A stretch of 64,000 nucleotides of DNA from B1Sed10-231 sp046483385 (GCA_046483385.1 JAWODG010000144.1:1-64000); one strand, 5' to 3'; positions 48,837 through 57,711 are shown, counted from the stretch's first letter. Numbers and translations are program-made. The notes: generated by a model from the sequence alone, not told the origin.

Positions 48837-49628
48837 ATGGCCAAACTGTTTGAGGCCGAGGGGCTGAGGAAGTTTTACGACCGCCGCGCCGTGCTTGACG
48901 ACGTCAGCTTCGACGTCGAGCGCGGCGAGGCCGTAGGAATGCTCGGCCCCAACGGCGCCGGCAAAACAACCGCCTTCCGAATCTGCATAGGCCTGATCCA
49001 GCCTGCCGAGGGCTCGGTGCACTTCGACGGCCAGGAGGTGACCGACCTGCCCATGTACCGCCGCACCCGGCTGGGCATGAACTATCTGGCCCAGGAGCCA
49101 AGCCTGTTCCGGCACATGGACGTGCAGGACAACCTGTTGGCAATAATGGAAATGCAGGGGGTAAAAAGAGCCGAGCGGAAACGCAAAGCGGACGAGATGC
49201 TCGAGGAATTCGGCCTGAGTCACCTGCGGGACCATCCGGCTTACAGCCTCAGCGGCGGTGAGCGGCGCCGGCTGGAAATCGCCCGCGCCATCTGTGCCGA
49301 CCCCAAGCTTATCCTCCTGGACGAACCCTTCACGGGCATCGATCCCATCGCCGTCGGCGAGGTGCAGGACCTGGTCATCGGGCTGAAATACCGGGGCATC
49401 GGCGTTCTTATCACCGACCACAACGTGCTGGAAGCCCTCCGAATCACCGACCGGGCCTACATCCTGAGCGAGGGGCACGTCGTCACGCACGGGACCGCCC
49501 AGGAGATACTCGAGGACCCGATCGCCCGGGAAAGCTACCTGGGGGACCGCATACAGGCCGCCCACATCGGCATGGGGGAGGCGGAGGAACGCCCCTCAGA
49601 ACCCGTGCGGGAGTCCGAGGCGGGCTGA
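48837..49628 (+). CDS. lptB: LPS export ABC transporter ATP-binding protein LptB
   Basis: 263 residues, about 20 longer than most LptB owing to an acidic C-terminal tail. Walker A GMLGPNGAGKTTAF at about 38-51, Q-loop NYLAQEPSLFRHMDVQDNL (typical of LptB), signature YSLSGGERRRLEIARAI, Walker B LILLDEPFTGIDPIAV and ITDHNVLEAL. Energises lipopolysaccharide transport to the outer membrane, consistent with kdsB. LptF/G/C/A partners are not in the window. Confidence 0.93.
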   Translation: MAKLFEAEGLRKFYDRRAVLDDVSFDVERGEAVGMLGPNGAGKTTAFRICIGLIQPAEGSVHFDGQEVTDLPMYRRTRLGMNYLAQEPSLFRHMDVQDNLLAIMEMQGVKRAERKRKADEMLEEFGLSHLRDHPAYSLSGGERRRLEIARAICADPKLILLDEPFTGIDPIAVGEVQDLVIGLKYRGIGVLITDHNVLEALRITDRAYILSEGHVVTHGTAQEILEDPIARESYLGDRIQAAHIGMGEAEERPSEPVRESEAG

Positions 49629-49661
49629 TCCCGTGCACTCTATGCGCCCGGCAGGACGAGC

Positions 49662-50555
49662 ATGAGTCCCTTCAAGTCAGTGATGACCCGCTATCTGGCG
49701 AAAGCCCTCCTCTGCATCGCCGCCGTGGCCGCCCTCGTCGTGCTGGCGGCCGGTCTTATGTCGTCCGCTCGAACTCGATCCTACACCTACCGGTATCGGC
49801 TGGTGCCGCGCCAGGCTCAGGCCACGGACGCCCCCCTTGAAGAGGCGGCCGAGACAATCCGGGCCCGACTGGCCGCGATGAACGACTACCTGAAGCTGAA
49901 AGGGGGCGAGGTGCGGACCGAGCCGCCGGACCTCATCCGGCTCACCCTCCAAAGCACCGAAGACCCCGAGAACAACGCGGCCCCCGCATGGCTGACCACG
50001 CCCGGCCGCGTGGCCTTCCACCTGCTGCATCCGCGGCAACCGACGCCGCCCTCCGGCGAAGAGTCATCCCCGGGTTACGAAACGAGGGTCTATCGAACGC
50101 AGGAGTACAATCTGACCCGGGCGCCGGACATGCGAACGGTCGAGGAAGAGTTCCTGGTGACCGAAGAGCCGGTGCTCGTAGTGGACGGGCTTCGGGAGGC
50201 CGAGATGCACACCGTGGGTCTCGAGCGGGCGACCGTGCTGACCTTCCGCTTCCGGGAATCGGACGCGGAGAAATTCGCTTCCGTGACGGCCCTGCACGCC
50301 GGACGTAGCATGGCGATGCTGGTGGACGGCGAGATGTTCTTCCCGCCGAAGGAGATCGAAGGGGCGGTCAACTCCGACACCGTGCAGGTGCAGGGCTACT
50401 TCTACACCATACCCCTGCAGAAGCTGGTCGCCCTGCTGAACACCGGCGCCCTTCCCGGCCGACTGGTGCCCCTGCAGGAGGGAGATCAGGAGGGATCGGT
50501 CGCGTCCAGCTCGGGCGCCCGGTCCAGCAGTCCCGCGGAGGCTTCGTCCAGATAG
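49662..50555 (+). CDS. SecD-like periplasmic head (SecDF P1-like) protein
   Basis: 297 residues. One N-terminal membrane helix (about 10-32), then an outside domain resembling SecD P1: LEEAAETIRARLAAMND, RTEPPDLIRLTLQS, LTTPGRVAFHLLHP, EPVLVVDGLREAEMHTVG, LTFRFRESDAEKFASVT, MAMLVDGEMFFPP and LVALLNTGALPGRLVPLQ. The multi-span part that makes SecD a translocation motor is missing, so this is a truncated or specialised relative. The last about 20 residues are Ser/Gly-rich and overlap the end of the convergent nagB-like gene by 70 bases. It follows lptB by 33 bases. Confidence 0.7.
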   Translation: MSPFKSVMTRYLAKALLCIAAVAALVVLAAGLMSSARTRSYTYRYRLVPRQAQATDAPLEEAAETIRARLAAMNDYLKLKGGEVRTEPPDLIRLTLQSTEDPENNAAPAWLTTPGRVAFHLLHPRQPTPPSGEESSPGYETRVYRTQEYNLTRAPDMRTVEEEFLVTEEPVLVVDGLREAEMHTVGLERATVLTFRFRESDAEKFASVTALHAGRSMAMLVDGEMFFPPKEIEGAVNSDTVQVQGYFYTIPLQKLVALLNTGALPGRLVPLQEGDQEGSVASSSGARSSSPAEASSR

Positions 50556-51337
50556 AGACGCATCCTGGGGTGGAGCCGGAGCAGGGAGGCCGGCACCTCG
50601 TCTGTCACCGGGCCGTCCCACATCGCCTTCACCGCGCGAGCCTTCTGCTCGCCGGGCACCATGCAGAAGATGTGGTCGGCCACCAGTATGCCGGCGCACG
50701 TCACTGTCACCGCGCGCCGCGGCACGTCGTCCAGCGACGCGTATCGCGCGGCGGGGTCCGGATGGTCCCTGTAGTCGTCGTACTGCTGCTGTACGGAGGT
50801 GGCGTCTATCTCGACGGACACCACCATCCGGCCCGTCCGCTTGTCCACGTGGGGCTCGTTGAAGGCTATGTGCCCGTTGACGCCGATGCCGATGCAGGCG
50901 ACGAAGACGCCGCCGTCGGCCCGCACGCGGTCGAGAACGCTGCGCAGCCGGCTCTCGTAGGCGGCCGCCGTCTCCCCCGCGGAGGCCCCTTCCACTTCCT
51001 TGACGTAATGCACGTTGCCGTCGGGGATGGGCACCCGGCCGAACAGGTGCTCCCTCAGGTAGGCCTCGAAGGTATTGGGATGGCCCCGCTCCAGGTCCAC
51101 GTATTCGTCCAGATGGACGCCCTCCACCAGGTCCCAGCGGATGCCGGACTCCGCGCATAGCGCATCGAGGAAAGTGTCCTGCGACGGCGCGGCGGCGAAC
51201 ATGGCCATCACCGGCCGCTCCTGCTCGTCTGTAAGCCTTCGCAGAAGTTCGCCCGCGTCGCGGGCCGCGGCACGGCCCATCTCCTCATTGCTCGCCAGAG
51301 TCCTGCGCGTCAGACCGACTACGTTCGCGTCGCTCAC
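50486..51337 (-). CDS. Glucosamine-6-phosphate deaminase-like protein
   Basis: 283 residues, NagB/6-phosphogluconolactonase fold. VEGVHLDEYVDLERGHPNTF contains the catalytic-base Asp region, and CIGIGVNGHIAFNEPH the G-I-G-x-x-GH-I-A-FNEP motif with active His and Glu, specific to NagB rather than lactonase. Converts glucosamine-6-P to fructose-6-P and ammonia; fits amino-sugar use with sialidase-like genes. Small differences at the C-terminus from enteric NagB. 15 bases after the CoA-disulfide reductase-like gene. Confidence 0.88.
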   Translation of the reverse strand: MSDANVVGLTRRTLASNEEMGRAAARDAGELLRRLTDEQERPVMAMFAAAPSQDTFLDALCAESGIRWDLVEGVHLDEYVDLERGHPNTFEAYLREHLFGRVPIPDGNVHYVKEVEGASAGETAAAYESRLRSVLDRVRADGGVFVACIGIGVNGHIAFNEPHVDKRTGRMVVSVEIDATSVQQQYDDYRDHPDPAARYASLDDVPRRAVTVTCAGILVADHIFCMVPGEQKARAVKAMWDGPVTDEVPASLLRLHPRMRLYLDEASAGLLDRAPELDATDPS

Positions 51338-51352
51338 GGCTCACCTCCGGGC

Positions 51353-53041
51353 TCAGTCGTCGACGTCTTCCCCGAACTCCTCGGCATCACCGGAGCCCTC
51401 CAGCGCTTCGTCCGGTTTCGAGTGGCGCCACGTCCGGTAGCCGCCGGGCACGTTGGCCACGTCGAAGCCGTTCTGGTCGAGTATCCGACAGGCCAGGTAG
51501 GCCCGCAGTCCGACCGCGCACGCGACGGCGATCGGACCATCCTGAGGTATTTCGTCCAGCCGGTCGCGCAACTCGTCCAGAGGGATGTTGACTGCCCCGG
51601 GGATATGGCCCGCCTGGAACTCCCTCTCCGACCGCACGTCCAGCACCGTGTGCCGCCCGTCGAGTTCATCGGCGTGCACGATGTCCAGGTCGCCGCGCAG
51701 GACGTTGGAGGCGACAAAACCGGCCATGTTGACCGGGTCCTTCGCCGAGCCGTAAGGGGGCGCGTAGGCCAGTTCCGCCTCCTCCAGATCGAAGACGCTC
51801 ATGCGGGCCTGGATGGCCATGGCCAGCGCGTCGATGCGCTTGTCCACGCCCTCCCCACCCGTGATTTGCGCACCCAGAACGCGCCCGTCAACCGGGGAGA
51901 AGAGCAACTTCCCAGACATCCGCTCGGCGCCCGGGTAGTAGCCGGCGTGACTGGCCGGATGGATGTAGATTTCCTCGCAGTCAATGTCCAGATCGTTCAG
52001 CGTCTTCTCGTTGGCGCCGGTCATGGCGACGGTCAGGCCGAAAACTTTGACGATGCCCGTGCCCTGCGTGCCCCGGAAGGTGCTCTGCCGCCCGCAAACG
52101 TTGTCCGCCGCGATGCGCCCCTGCCGATTGGCCGGGCCGGCGAGGGGCACGAGGGTGGGTTCTCCCGTAACGTAGTCCGTGACCTCTATCGCGTCCCCGA
52201 CCGCGTAGATGTCGGGGTCGCTGGTGCGGAGGTACTCATCGACCAGTATGCCGCCGGTTGAGCCCAGTGCGAGGCCCGTTGCCTCGGCCAGTTCCGTATT
52301 CGGCCGCACCCCCACCGCAAGCACCGCGAAGTCGCACTCGAGTTCGGTTTCATCCTGCAGCAGAACGTGCAAACGACCACCCTGTCTCTGCACCTCCGTT
52401 ACGGCGTTGGACAGGTGCAGATCGACGTCGTGCCGCCGCAGTTCCGTGTGGACCGGCGCCGCCATCTCGGGGTCCAGCACGGGCATCACCTGCGGCAGCA
52501 TCTCGGCCACTGAGACCTCGAGGCCGCGGTCGGTCAGGTTCTCCGCCATCTCCAGCCCTATGTAGCCGCCGCCTATCACCACGGCCCGGCCGTCGGAATG
52601 ACGCCCGGCCGCAGCGTCAATCCTGTCCATGTCCTCGATGTTCCGCAGGACATAGACCTCATCGTCGTCCAGGCCGGGAATCGGGGGCCGGATGGGCACG
52701 GCGCCGGGGGCCAGGATGAGCCTGTGGTAGTTCTCGGAGTACTCCCGGCCGGACTCCAGGTCGCGCACGGTCACGGTGTGTCCGGCCCGGTCGATGCCGG
52801 TCACCTCGTGCCGCGTGCGGACATCCAGCCGGAACCGCTCACGCAGCCTCTCGGGCGTCTGCACCAGCAGTTCTGAGCGATCCGCGATGGTGCCGCCGAT
52901 GAAGTACGGCAGGCCGCAGTTGGCGAAGGAGACGTGAGGGCCCTTCTCGAACACGATGATTTCGGCGGACTCGTCCAGACGCCGGGCGCGCGTGGCGGCG
53001 GACATGCCGCCGGCCACCCCGCCCACGATCAACAGCTTCAT
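51353..53041 (-). CDS. CoA-disulfide reductase-like flavoprotein with rhodanese domain
   Basis: 562 residues from ATG 53041. FAD motif LLIVGGVAGGMSAATRARR, redox Cys42 in VSFANCGLPYFIGG, NAD motif AVVIGGGYIGLEMAENL, second FAD motif DIYAVGDAIEV. From about 460 a rhodanese domain: HTVLDVRSEREFQAGHIPGA and the candidate active cysteine in AVACAVGLRAYLA. Matches CoADR-Rhd proteins that reduce CoA persulfide or disulfide and channel sulfane sulfur. Downstream neighbours are the nagB-like gene, and upstream a thioredoxin-like gene 15 bases away, consistent with thiol redox. Confidence 0.9.
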   Translation of the reverse strand: MKLLIVGGVAGGMSAATRARRLDESAEIIVFEKGPHVSFANCGLPYFIGGTIADRSELLVQTPERLRERFRLDVRTRHEVTGIDRAGHTVTVRDLESGREYSENYHRLILAPGAVPIRPPIPGLDDDEVYVLRNIEDMDRIDAAAGRHSDGRAVVIGGGYIGLEMAENLTDRGLEVSVAEMLPQVMPVLDPEMAAPVHTELRRHDVDLHLSNAVTEVQRQGGRLHVLLQDETELECDFAVLAVGVRPNTELAEATGLALGSTGGILVDEYLRTSDPDIYAVGDAIEVTDYVTGEPTLVPLAGPANRQGRIAADNVCGRQSTFRGTQGTGIVKVFGLTVAMTGANEKTLNDLDIDCEEIYIHPASHAGYYPGAERMSGKLLFSPVDGRVLGAQITGGEGVDKRIDALAMAIQARMSVFDLEEAELAYAPPYGSAKDPVNMAGFVASNVLRGDLDIVHADELDGRHTVLDVRSEREFQAGHIPGAVNIPLDELRDRLDEIPQDGPIAVACAVGLRAYLACRILDQNGFDVANVPGGYRTWRHSKPDEALEGSGDAEEFGEDVDD

Positions 53042-53056
53042 GGGTGGCAATCCCCG

Positions 53057-53599
53057 TCAGGTGCTCTCACTTGTCGGTTCGGCGGCCGTCTCTCCGTAAC
53101 GCCGCACCACGTCGCGCAGGCGCTCCATGTCGGCCAGCCCGCTCAGGCTGTCCACGCGCCGTCCGTCCCGGTAAACGACCGTCGTGGGCACGCCCTCTAT
53201 CTCCTCCTCACGTGCGATATCCCGCAGTTCGCGCGCGTTGGCCACGGCAAAGGTCGCCTCATCGCCCATCTCCTCGGCCAGCCGTCCCAGGATGGGCATT
53301 TGCTTGTGGCAGTAGGTGCAGTTGTCGGTATAGAAGGTAACCAGGTTGAGCCCGGGCCCCGTCACTGCTGCCCGGTAGGACTCGGGCGACTCCAGCGCGG
53401 TCAGGTCCTGCTCCTGGATGGTGCCGCCCAGGGACTGCCCCTGGCTGGCGAAGAAGAGCCCCAGGAAAACGCCAAGGCCCGTTGCGATGTACGGATTGCA
53501 CAGGATGGGGCACTGCCCGCCGACGGACTTGCCCGCCATGCCCACGGCGAGACCGATGCCGCCGCCGACCACTACCCCCGCGATTATGCGAAACATCAT
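53057..53599 (-). CDS. Membrane-anchored thioredoxin-like protein with N-terminal DUF6132-like segment
   Basis: 180 residues from ATG 53599 (or 53596), with GGGGGGAT before it; the open frame upstream is not used. The first 60 residues hold two hydrophobic helices around GGQCPILCNPY, resembling small DUF6132 membrane proteins (cautious assignment). The rest is a thioredoxin fold: LVTFYTDNCTYCHKQMPILGRL with the CxxC, GVPTTVVYRDG with the cis-Pro. Probably a disulfide reductase on the membrane. Likely cotranscribed with the following reductase gene. Confidence 0.8.
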   Translation of the reverse strand: MMFRIIAGVVVGGGIGLAVGMAGKSVGGQCPILCNPYIATGLGVFLGLFFASQGQSLGGTIQEQDLTALESPESYRAAVTGPGLNLVTFYTDNCTYCHKQMPILGRLAEEMGDEATFAVANARELRDIAREEEIEGVPTTVVYRDGRRVDSLSGLADMERLRDVVRRYGETAAEPTSEST

Positions 53600-53696
53600 G
53601 GTAATCCCCCCCGAGTGAACTTCGTTGGTTGGTGGGCGAAGAACCATCATTATCCGGGAAGGCGCGGAAACTTTCCAGCGGGGCGGGGTACGGGGC

Positions 53697-53977
53697 AGGG
53701 TCATTCAATTGTCCCGCGTACACAACCGGGGCCACGTCTTTCGGCAAGTGGACGTCTACCGGGGGAACCCGCGGGGGCATTCGCCGTACGGCGAACCCGC
53801 GTGGCCGGCAGGGATGCCGGCGCTACAAAAGCCGCACGGTCATGGGTATCCGGTGCAGCGCCACCTTCTGACCTTCGCCCTGAGGCGAAGGCTGGCCACC
53901 CGCGGGCATCCTTGCCCGCGGGACTTGCCTTCTGCGCAATGCAGCAGTCAACCGTAAACAGACAATTGAATGACCCT
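53697..53977. mobile_element. MITE-like element B (281 bp) carrying a nested insertion
   Basis: Perfect 17-bp terminal inverted repeats (AGGGTCATTCAATTGTC and its complement). Flanked by the 11-bp direct repeat GGGGTACGGGG at 53685-53695 and 53978-53988 (one extra base on the left), a likely target-site duplication. Both halves match element A, but B has 147 extra bases between two copies of CCCGCGGG (53768-53775 and 53915-53922). The insert is full of hairpins, including the palindromes at about 53780-53796 and the arms around 53903-53920. The right copy of the direct repeat ends one base before the stop codon of the kinase gene. No coding capacity. Confidence 0.82.
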
Positions 53978-53988
53978 GGGGTACGGGG

Positions 53989-54969
53989 TCAGCGGGCAAG
54001 GAGCAGGTAGAGCGCCACGGCAATCAGGAGCGCGCCGGGCACGGAGACCCGGGGATGGTGCCAGAGCCAACTGAGCGCGTGCAGACCCCGGGAGGCGCCG
54101 TTCCGCCCCAGCAGGCTGTCTTTGTCGAACGCCCGGGCGGCGACGGGTTCACCGGCGCGCAGGGCCTCCAGGTCGCCGAGCAGCTCCTCGTAGGACTGGT
54201 AGCGGTCATCGGGGTCCTGCGCCATCATTTTGCGCATGACGTCGCAGACTTCCGCCGGCAGGTCGGGCACGTAGCGATGGGGCGAGGGCAGTTCGGAACT
54301 GACGTGTTTGACCATCACCTCGTAGGCGCTCCGGCCCGTGTAGGGCGCCTTGCCGCAGATCATGTGGAACAGGGTAGCGCCGAGCGAGTAGATGTCGCTG
54401 CGGAAATCGACCGTCTCGGAGTTATTGACCTGCTCGGGGCTCATGTAATCCGGCGTGCCCAGACTGGTGTCGCTGGGCATGGGCTCCATGCTGCCTTCCT
54501 CCTTGGCGAGCCCCAGGTCCGCGATACGGGCGGAGCCGTCCCCGTTCATCAGAATGTTTTCGGGCTTTATGTCGCGATGGATGATGCCCTGCCGGTTGGC
54601 GGCGGCCAGCCCGTGTGCCACCTGTATCGCCACGTCGACGGCTTCGGGCCAGGGGATGCGGCGACGACGCGATATCTTGGCCCGGCAGCTCTCCCCGTCA
54701 ACGTATTCCATGGCCAGGTAATAGTGCCCGTTCTCCTGCCCGAAGTCCTTCACGCGCACTATGTTGGGATGGTCAAGCTGCTCGGCGAGACGGGCCTCGT
54801 TGACGAAACGGCGAGTGTACTCGCCATTGGTGGCAATAGAAGCGGGAAGGACTTTCACGGCCGCCCTCTCACCGGTCTCCTCGTCCTCGGCCAGGTAGAC
54901 GGCCCCCATCACACCGTGACCGATCAATTCCTCCAACCGGTAACTGCCAAATCGTTTAGCGCCAGCCAT
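53989..54969 (-). CDS. Hanks-type serine/threonine protein kinase
   Basis: 326 residues. Gly loop LIGHGVMGAVYLAED, Lys39 in AAVKVLP, catalytic loop IIHRDIKPENIL with Asp133, metal loop ADLGLAKE (DLG instead of DFG), SLGTPDYMSPEQV as P+1 loop. C-terminal membrane helix (about 305-325, SVPGALLIAVALYLLLA) with almost nothing outside. The kinase could generate the phosphothreonine an FHA domain binds, but it lies 36 kb from the FHA gene. The stop codon is next to element B. Confidence 0.93.
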   Translation of the reverse strand: MAGAKRFGSYRLEELIGHGVMGAVYLAEDEETGERAAVKVLPASIATNGEYTRRFVNEARLAEQLDHPNIVRVKDFGQENGHYYLAMEYVDGESCRAKISRRRRIPWPEAVDVAIQVAHGLAAANRQGIIHRDIKPENILMNGDGSARIADLGLAKEEGSMEPMPSDTSLGTPDYMSPEQVNNSETVDFRSDIYSLGATLFHMICGKAPYTGRSAYEVMVKHVSSELPSPHRYVPDLPAEVCDVMRKMMAQDPDDRYQSYEELLGDLEALRAGEPVAARAFDKDSLLGRNGASRGLHALSWLWHHPRVSVPGALLIAVALYLLLAR

Positions 54970-55254
54970 CCTGTGGTGTTCCTTGTGGCCGGGGAATGAG
55001 GCACAAACACGGCCCAGTCTCCCCGCGTCGGCGAATGCTCACGTAAGATGAGGGCTGCTGCGCCCGCGGTCGCAAACTGCCACACCATGCGAAGCGCAAC
55101 TGCCGTTCCGACTCCTCATCCACGCGGCTGACGGGCAGGACGTCAAGCTACCGGGTGGCCAAGCATCGCGATTCGATGATATATGAGAGCGATGGTCTGC
55201 GCCCTTTGTGTCCCGCACCGCTTCACCGGCGCGCCACAACTTGAGTCACTCTAT

Positions 55255-55420
55255 CTAAGCTCTGTCTGAAAAACCGGGCCTGGATTCGAGCGGCTGCATC
55301 GACGTCCGGCTGCGTCCGCCTGCATCGACATGTCACAGAGACATGCCTGCTTCGGCGTCCTTGCCGGCCGCCGATTCGCTCACTCTCGGTCCGACGGCCG
55401 ATTTCTCAGACAGAGCCTAA
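55255..55420. mobile_element. MITE-like element C with 11-bp perfect inverted ends and CTAA duplication
   Basis: In the 590-base gap 54970-55560, the perfect repeats GCTCTGTCTGA (55259-55269) and TCAGACAGAGC (55406-55416) face each other; similarity extends imperfectly to about 20 bp. Both ends abut CTAA (55255-55258 and 55417-55420), as for a 4-bp target duplication. The interior carries short repeats of CTGCATCGAC but no gene. The ends look like those of an insertion sequence, but no transposase fragment is visible. The remainder of the gap holds nothing recognised. Confidence 0.72.
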
Positions 55421-55560
55421 CCCCGATTATAGCGCTCACCGCGCCCCAGTCAACGGCAAAGGCGATACGGACACAAAGCAAACATTCCCGGTTGACGCGC
55501 CCCTCTCCCCCTTGTACTCTCGCACGGCACAAAAGCGATACCGCAGCCGAGAGAAGACCT

Positions 55561-57111
55561 ATGAACCAGATCGATCGATGGCATGTCTACGAAGCCCCAC
55601 TGGAAGCGCAAAGCGCGCACGATGAACCCCTCTGGGACGTGGACCCCGTCGTGACCTTCCGCTCCCCCGACGGGACCGAGCATGCGGTCGACGCCTTCTG
55701 GGACGGTGGCCGCACGTGGCGCGTCCGCTTCTGCCCGGACCGGCCCGGGCGCTGGACGTGGCAGGCGGCCTGCCCCGGGGACCCCGGCATTCACGGCGCA
55801 CGGGGCGAGTTCGAATGCGTCGAGGGCGGCGACGAGAACCCGCTCTACAGGCGCGGCCCGGTCCGCCTGTCGCATGACGGACGTCACTTCGTCACCGAAG
55901 ACGGCGATCCTTTCTTCTGGCTGGCCGACACCGCCTGGAACGGGGCCATACGCTCCACGCAGGAGGGCTGGGAGCGCTATCTCGAGCGCCGCCGGGAGCA
56001 GGGCTTCACCGTCATCCAGTTCGTCACAACCCAGTGGCGCGCCGCCGAGTCCGACCCCGACGGGCGGACGGCCTATATCCAGAACGACCGGCTGGCCGTC
56101 AACCCGGCGTGGTTCCAGCGGATGGACGCCCGCGTGGACGCCGTGAACGCCCACGGCCTCGTGGCGGCCCCGGTGGTGCTCTGGGCCTGCACGGAGACCG
56201 ATCCCGGCCGGGAGCTGGGCCTGCGCAACGCGGTCAGGCTGGCCCTCTACATCGTCGCCCGCTGGGGCGCCCATCAGGTGATGTGGATTCTGGCCGGCGA
56301 CGGCGGCTACCTGGAGGAAACCAGAGACCGCTGGCTGGCCATCGGTCGGGCCGTTTTCGGGCAACGGCACGACCGCCTGGTGACCCTCCATCACGGCGGG
56401 CAGCTATGGATCGCCGACGAGATCCGAAAGGAGCCATGGTTCGACTTCATCGGCTACCAGAGCGGACACGGCGATTCGGAGAAACACCTGCGCTGGCTCA
56501 TCGAAGGCCCCCCGACGAAGGCATGGCGGGAAGAACCGGTCTGCCCCATACTGAACATGGAACCCAACTACGAGGCGCATCCGTCCTATCACAGCGGGCA
56601 GAAATTCACGCCCGCGTTGGTGCGCCGCGCCGCCTACTGGAGCCTGATGCTCACCCCCACGGCGGGCGTCACGTACGGCCACAACCACATCTGGCCGTGG
56701 GCCACAGAACCCGAACTGCCCAAGGGCCATGAGGGACTCGGCACCGTGCAGCCCTGGCACACCGCCGTGGACGCCCCGGGAGCCCTGAGCATGAGCACAC
56801 TGCGGACGTTCTTCGAGTCCCTCCCGTGGTGGAAGCTGCGGCCCGCGCAAAGCCTGCTGGCCGAACAGCCCGGCACGGACGACCCGACTCGCTTTGTATC
56901 CGTGGCCGCCACGGAGGACCGCGCAGTGTCCATCGCCTACACGCCCGCAGGCGAGAGCATCAGGCTGCGCACGGAGGAACTGGAGGGGGCAACGGTGGAA
57001 TGGTTCGACCCGCGCACCGGCGACCGCAGCGAAGCGGCTGCCCCCGCCGGCGACGTGACGGAGTTCAGGCCCCCGGCCGAGGGAGACTGGGTGCTGGTGG
57101 TGCACCGCTGA
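55561..57111 (+). CDS. DUF4038 glycoside hydrolase (GH140/apiosidase-like)
   Basis: 516 residues from ATG 55561; a longer frame through element C is not used. N-terminal DUF5060-like beta domain (about 1-100, VDAFWDGGRTWRVRFCPDRPGRW), then a TIM-barrel DUF4038 domain: PFFWLADTAWNGAIR, RREQGFTVIQFVTTQW, LAGDGGYLEETRDRW, PILNMEPNYEAHPSYH with candidate acids, YWSLMLTPTAGVTYGHNHIWPW, and a C-terminal beta region. GH140 relatives release apiose from pectin RG-II; other members are uncharacterised. No signal peptide. Single gene. Confidence 0.85.
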   Translation: MNQIDRWHVYEAPLEAQSAHDEPLWDVDPVVTFRSPDGTEHAVDAFWDGGRTWRVRFCPDRPGRWTWQAACPGDPGIHGARGEFECVEGGDENPLYRRGPVRLSHDGRHFVTEDGDPFFWLADTAWNGAIRSTQEGWERYLERRREQGFTVIQFVTTQWRAAESDPDGRTAYIQNDRLAVNPAWFQRMDARVDAVNAHGLVAAPVVLWACTETDPGRELGLRNAVRLALYIVARWGAHQVMWILAGDGGYLEETRDRWLAIGRAVFGQRHDRLVTLHHGGQLWIADEIRKEPWFDFIGYQSGHGDSEKHLRWLIEGPPTKAWREEPVCPILNMEPNYEAHPSYHSGQKFTPALVRRAAYWSLMLTPTAGVTYGHNHIWPWATEPELPKGHEGLGTVQPWHTAVDAPGALSMSTLRTFFESLPWWKLRPAQSLLAEQPGTDDPTRFVSVAATEDRAVSIAYTPAGESIRLRTEELEGATVEWFDPRTGDRSEAAAPAGDVTEFRPPAEGDWVLVVHR

Positions 57112-57200
57112 GCTGCTGGCGGCACGGACGGTTCATCTGTTCGCGATATGCGCACGAACACGGGAGCCAGTTCCCGGGGCTGCGCCGCGGGCTGGTATGT

Positions 57201-57280
57201 GGCGGACGTATCGTCCGGCGGACGTTCCGTGTGGCGGACGTTCCCTCCGTGGGACGTATCGTCCGTGGGACGTGCTGCCC
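57201..57280. repeat. Five tandem 16-bp units
   Basis: Starting at 57201 the sequence repeats every 16 bases: GGCGGACGTATCGTCC, then variants beginning at 57217, 57233, 57249 and 57265, all sharing GGACGT at the same place. Each unit is itself partly palindromic (GGACG/CGTCC). The surrounding gap 57112-57711 (600 bases) contains no supported gene. Could be a protein-binding array or a decaying repeat. Confidence 0.75.
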
Positions 57281-57574
57281 GGCGGCGTGGCAGGAACGGC
57301 GGTGAAGCACGGACCAGAAGCTCCGCACAAGCCTGAGCAGCACAGGGAGAGCGCGCGAGTCCGAACGAAGGACAACCACACGCACTCCGGACCGTGGGCA
57401 ATGCTCGGGCGGGTGACACGGGGTCGAAGATGCGCCGGCCAGCAGCGGACCTGGCCTGAGCATGAAATGGACCGGCGCCATATCCCCTGACTCCGCCCGC
57501 TCCGGGCATCCAGCACAACAGCAGCAGTCGATGGGCCAAACGGCGAGCAAGAGCACGAAGGCAGGCGAAAACAG

Positions 57575-57623
57575 CCCGCCGCACGGCGGGCGGCAGGTGT
57601 CAGCCCCGGACGTGAGTCCGGGG
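57575..57623. repeat. Two short-loop GC palindromes
   Basis: CCCGCCG-CA-CGGCGGG at 57575-57590 and CCCCGGAC-GTGA-GTCCGGGG at 57604-57623, both perfect. They belong with the REP-like palindromes seen elsewhere in the window and lie about 90 bases upstream of the SGNH gene. Confidence 0.6.
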
Positions 57624-57711
57624 GAAGCCCGCAAAGATACAATTGAGTCCGCCGTATGGCGGACGGCACATCCCGGAGGCACAAAATGGCGGACACGAAG
57701 GAGAAGAGCCA

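Noticed and set aside
54139..54160. DLG in place of DFG as evidence of a pseudokinase
   Set aside because: Metal-binding Asp, catalytic Asp133 and Lys39 are all kept; DLG occurs in active bacterial kinases.
55330..55560. Upstream extension of the DUF4038 gene
   Set aside because: It crosses the inverted-repeat element C; the conserved part starts at ATG 55561.
57201..57280. CRISPR array
   Set aside because: Units are 16 bp and directly adjacent, without spacers, and no cas genes are present.
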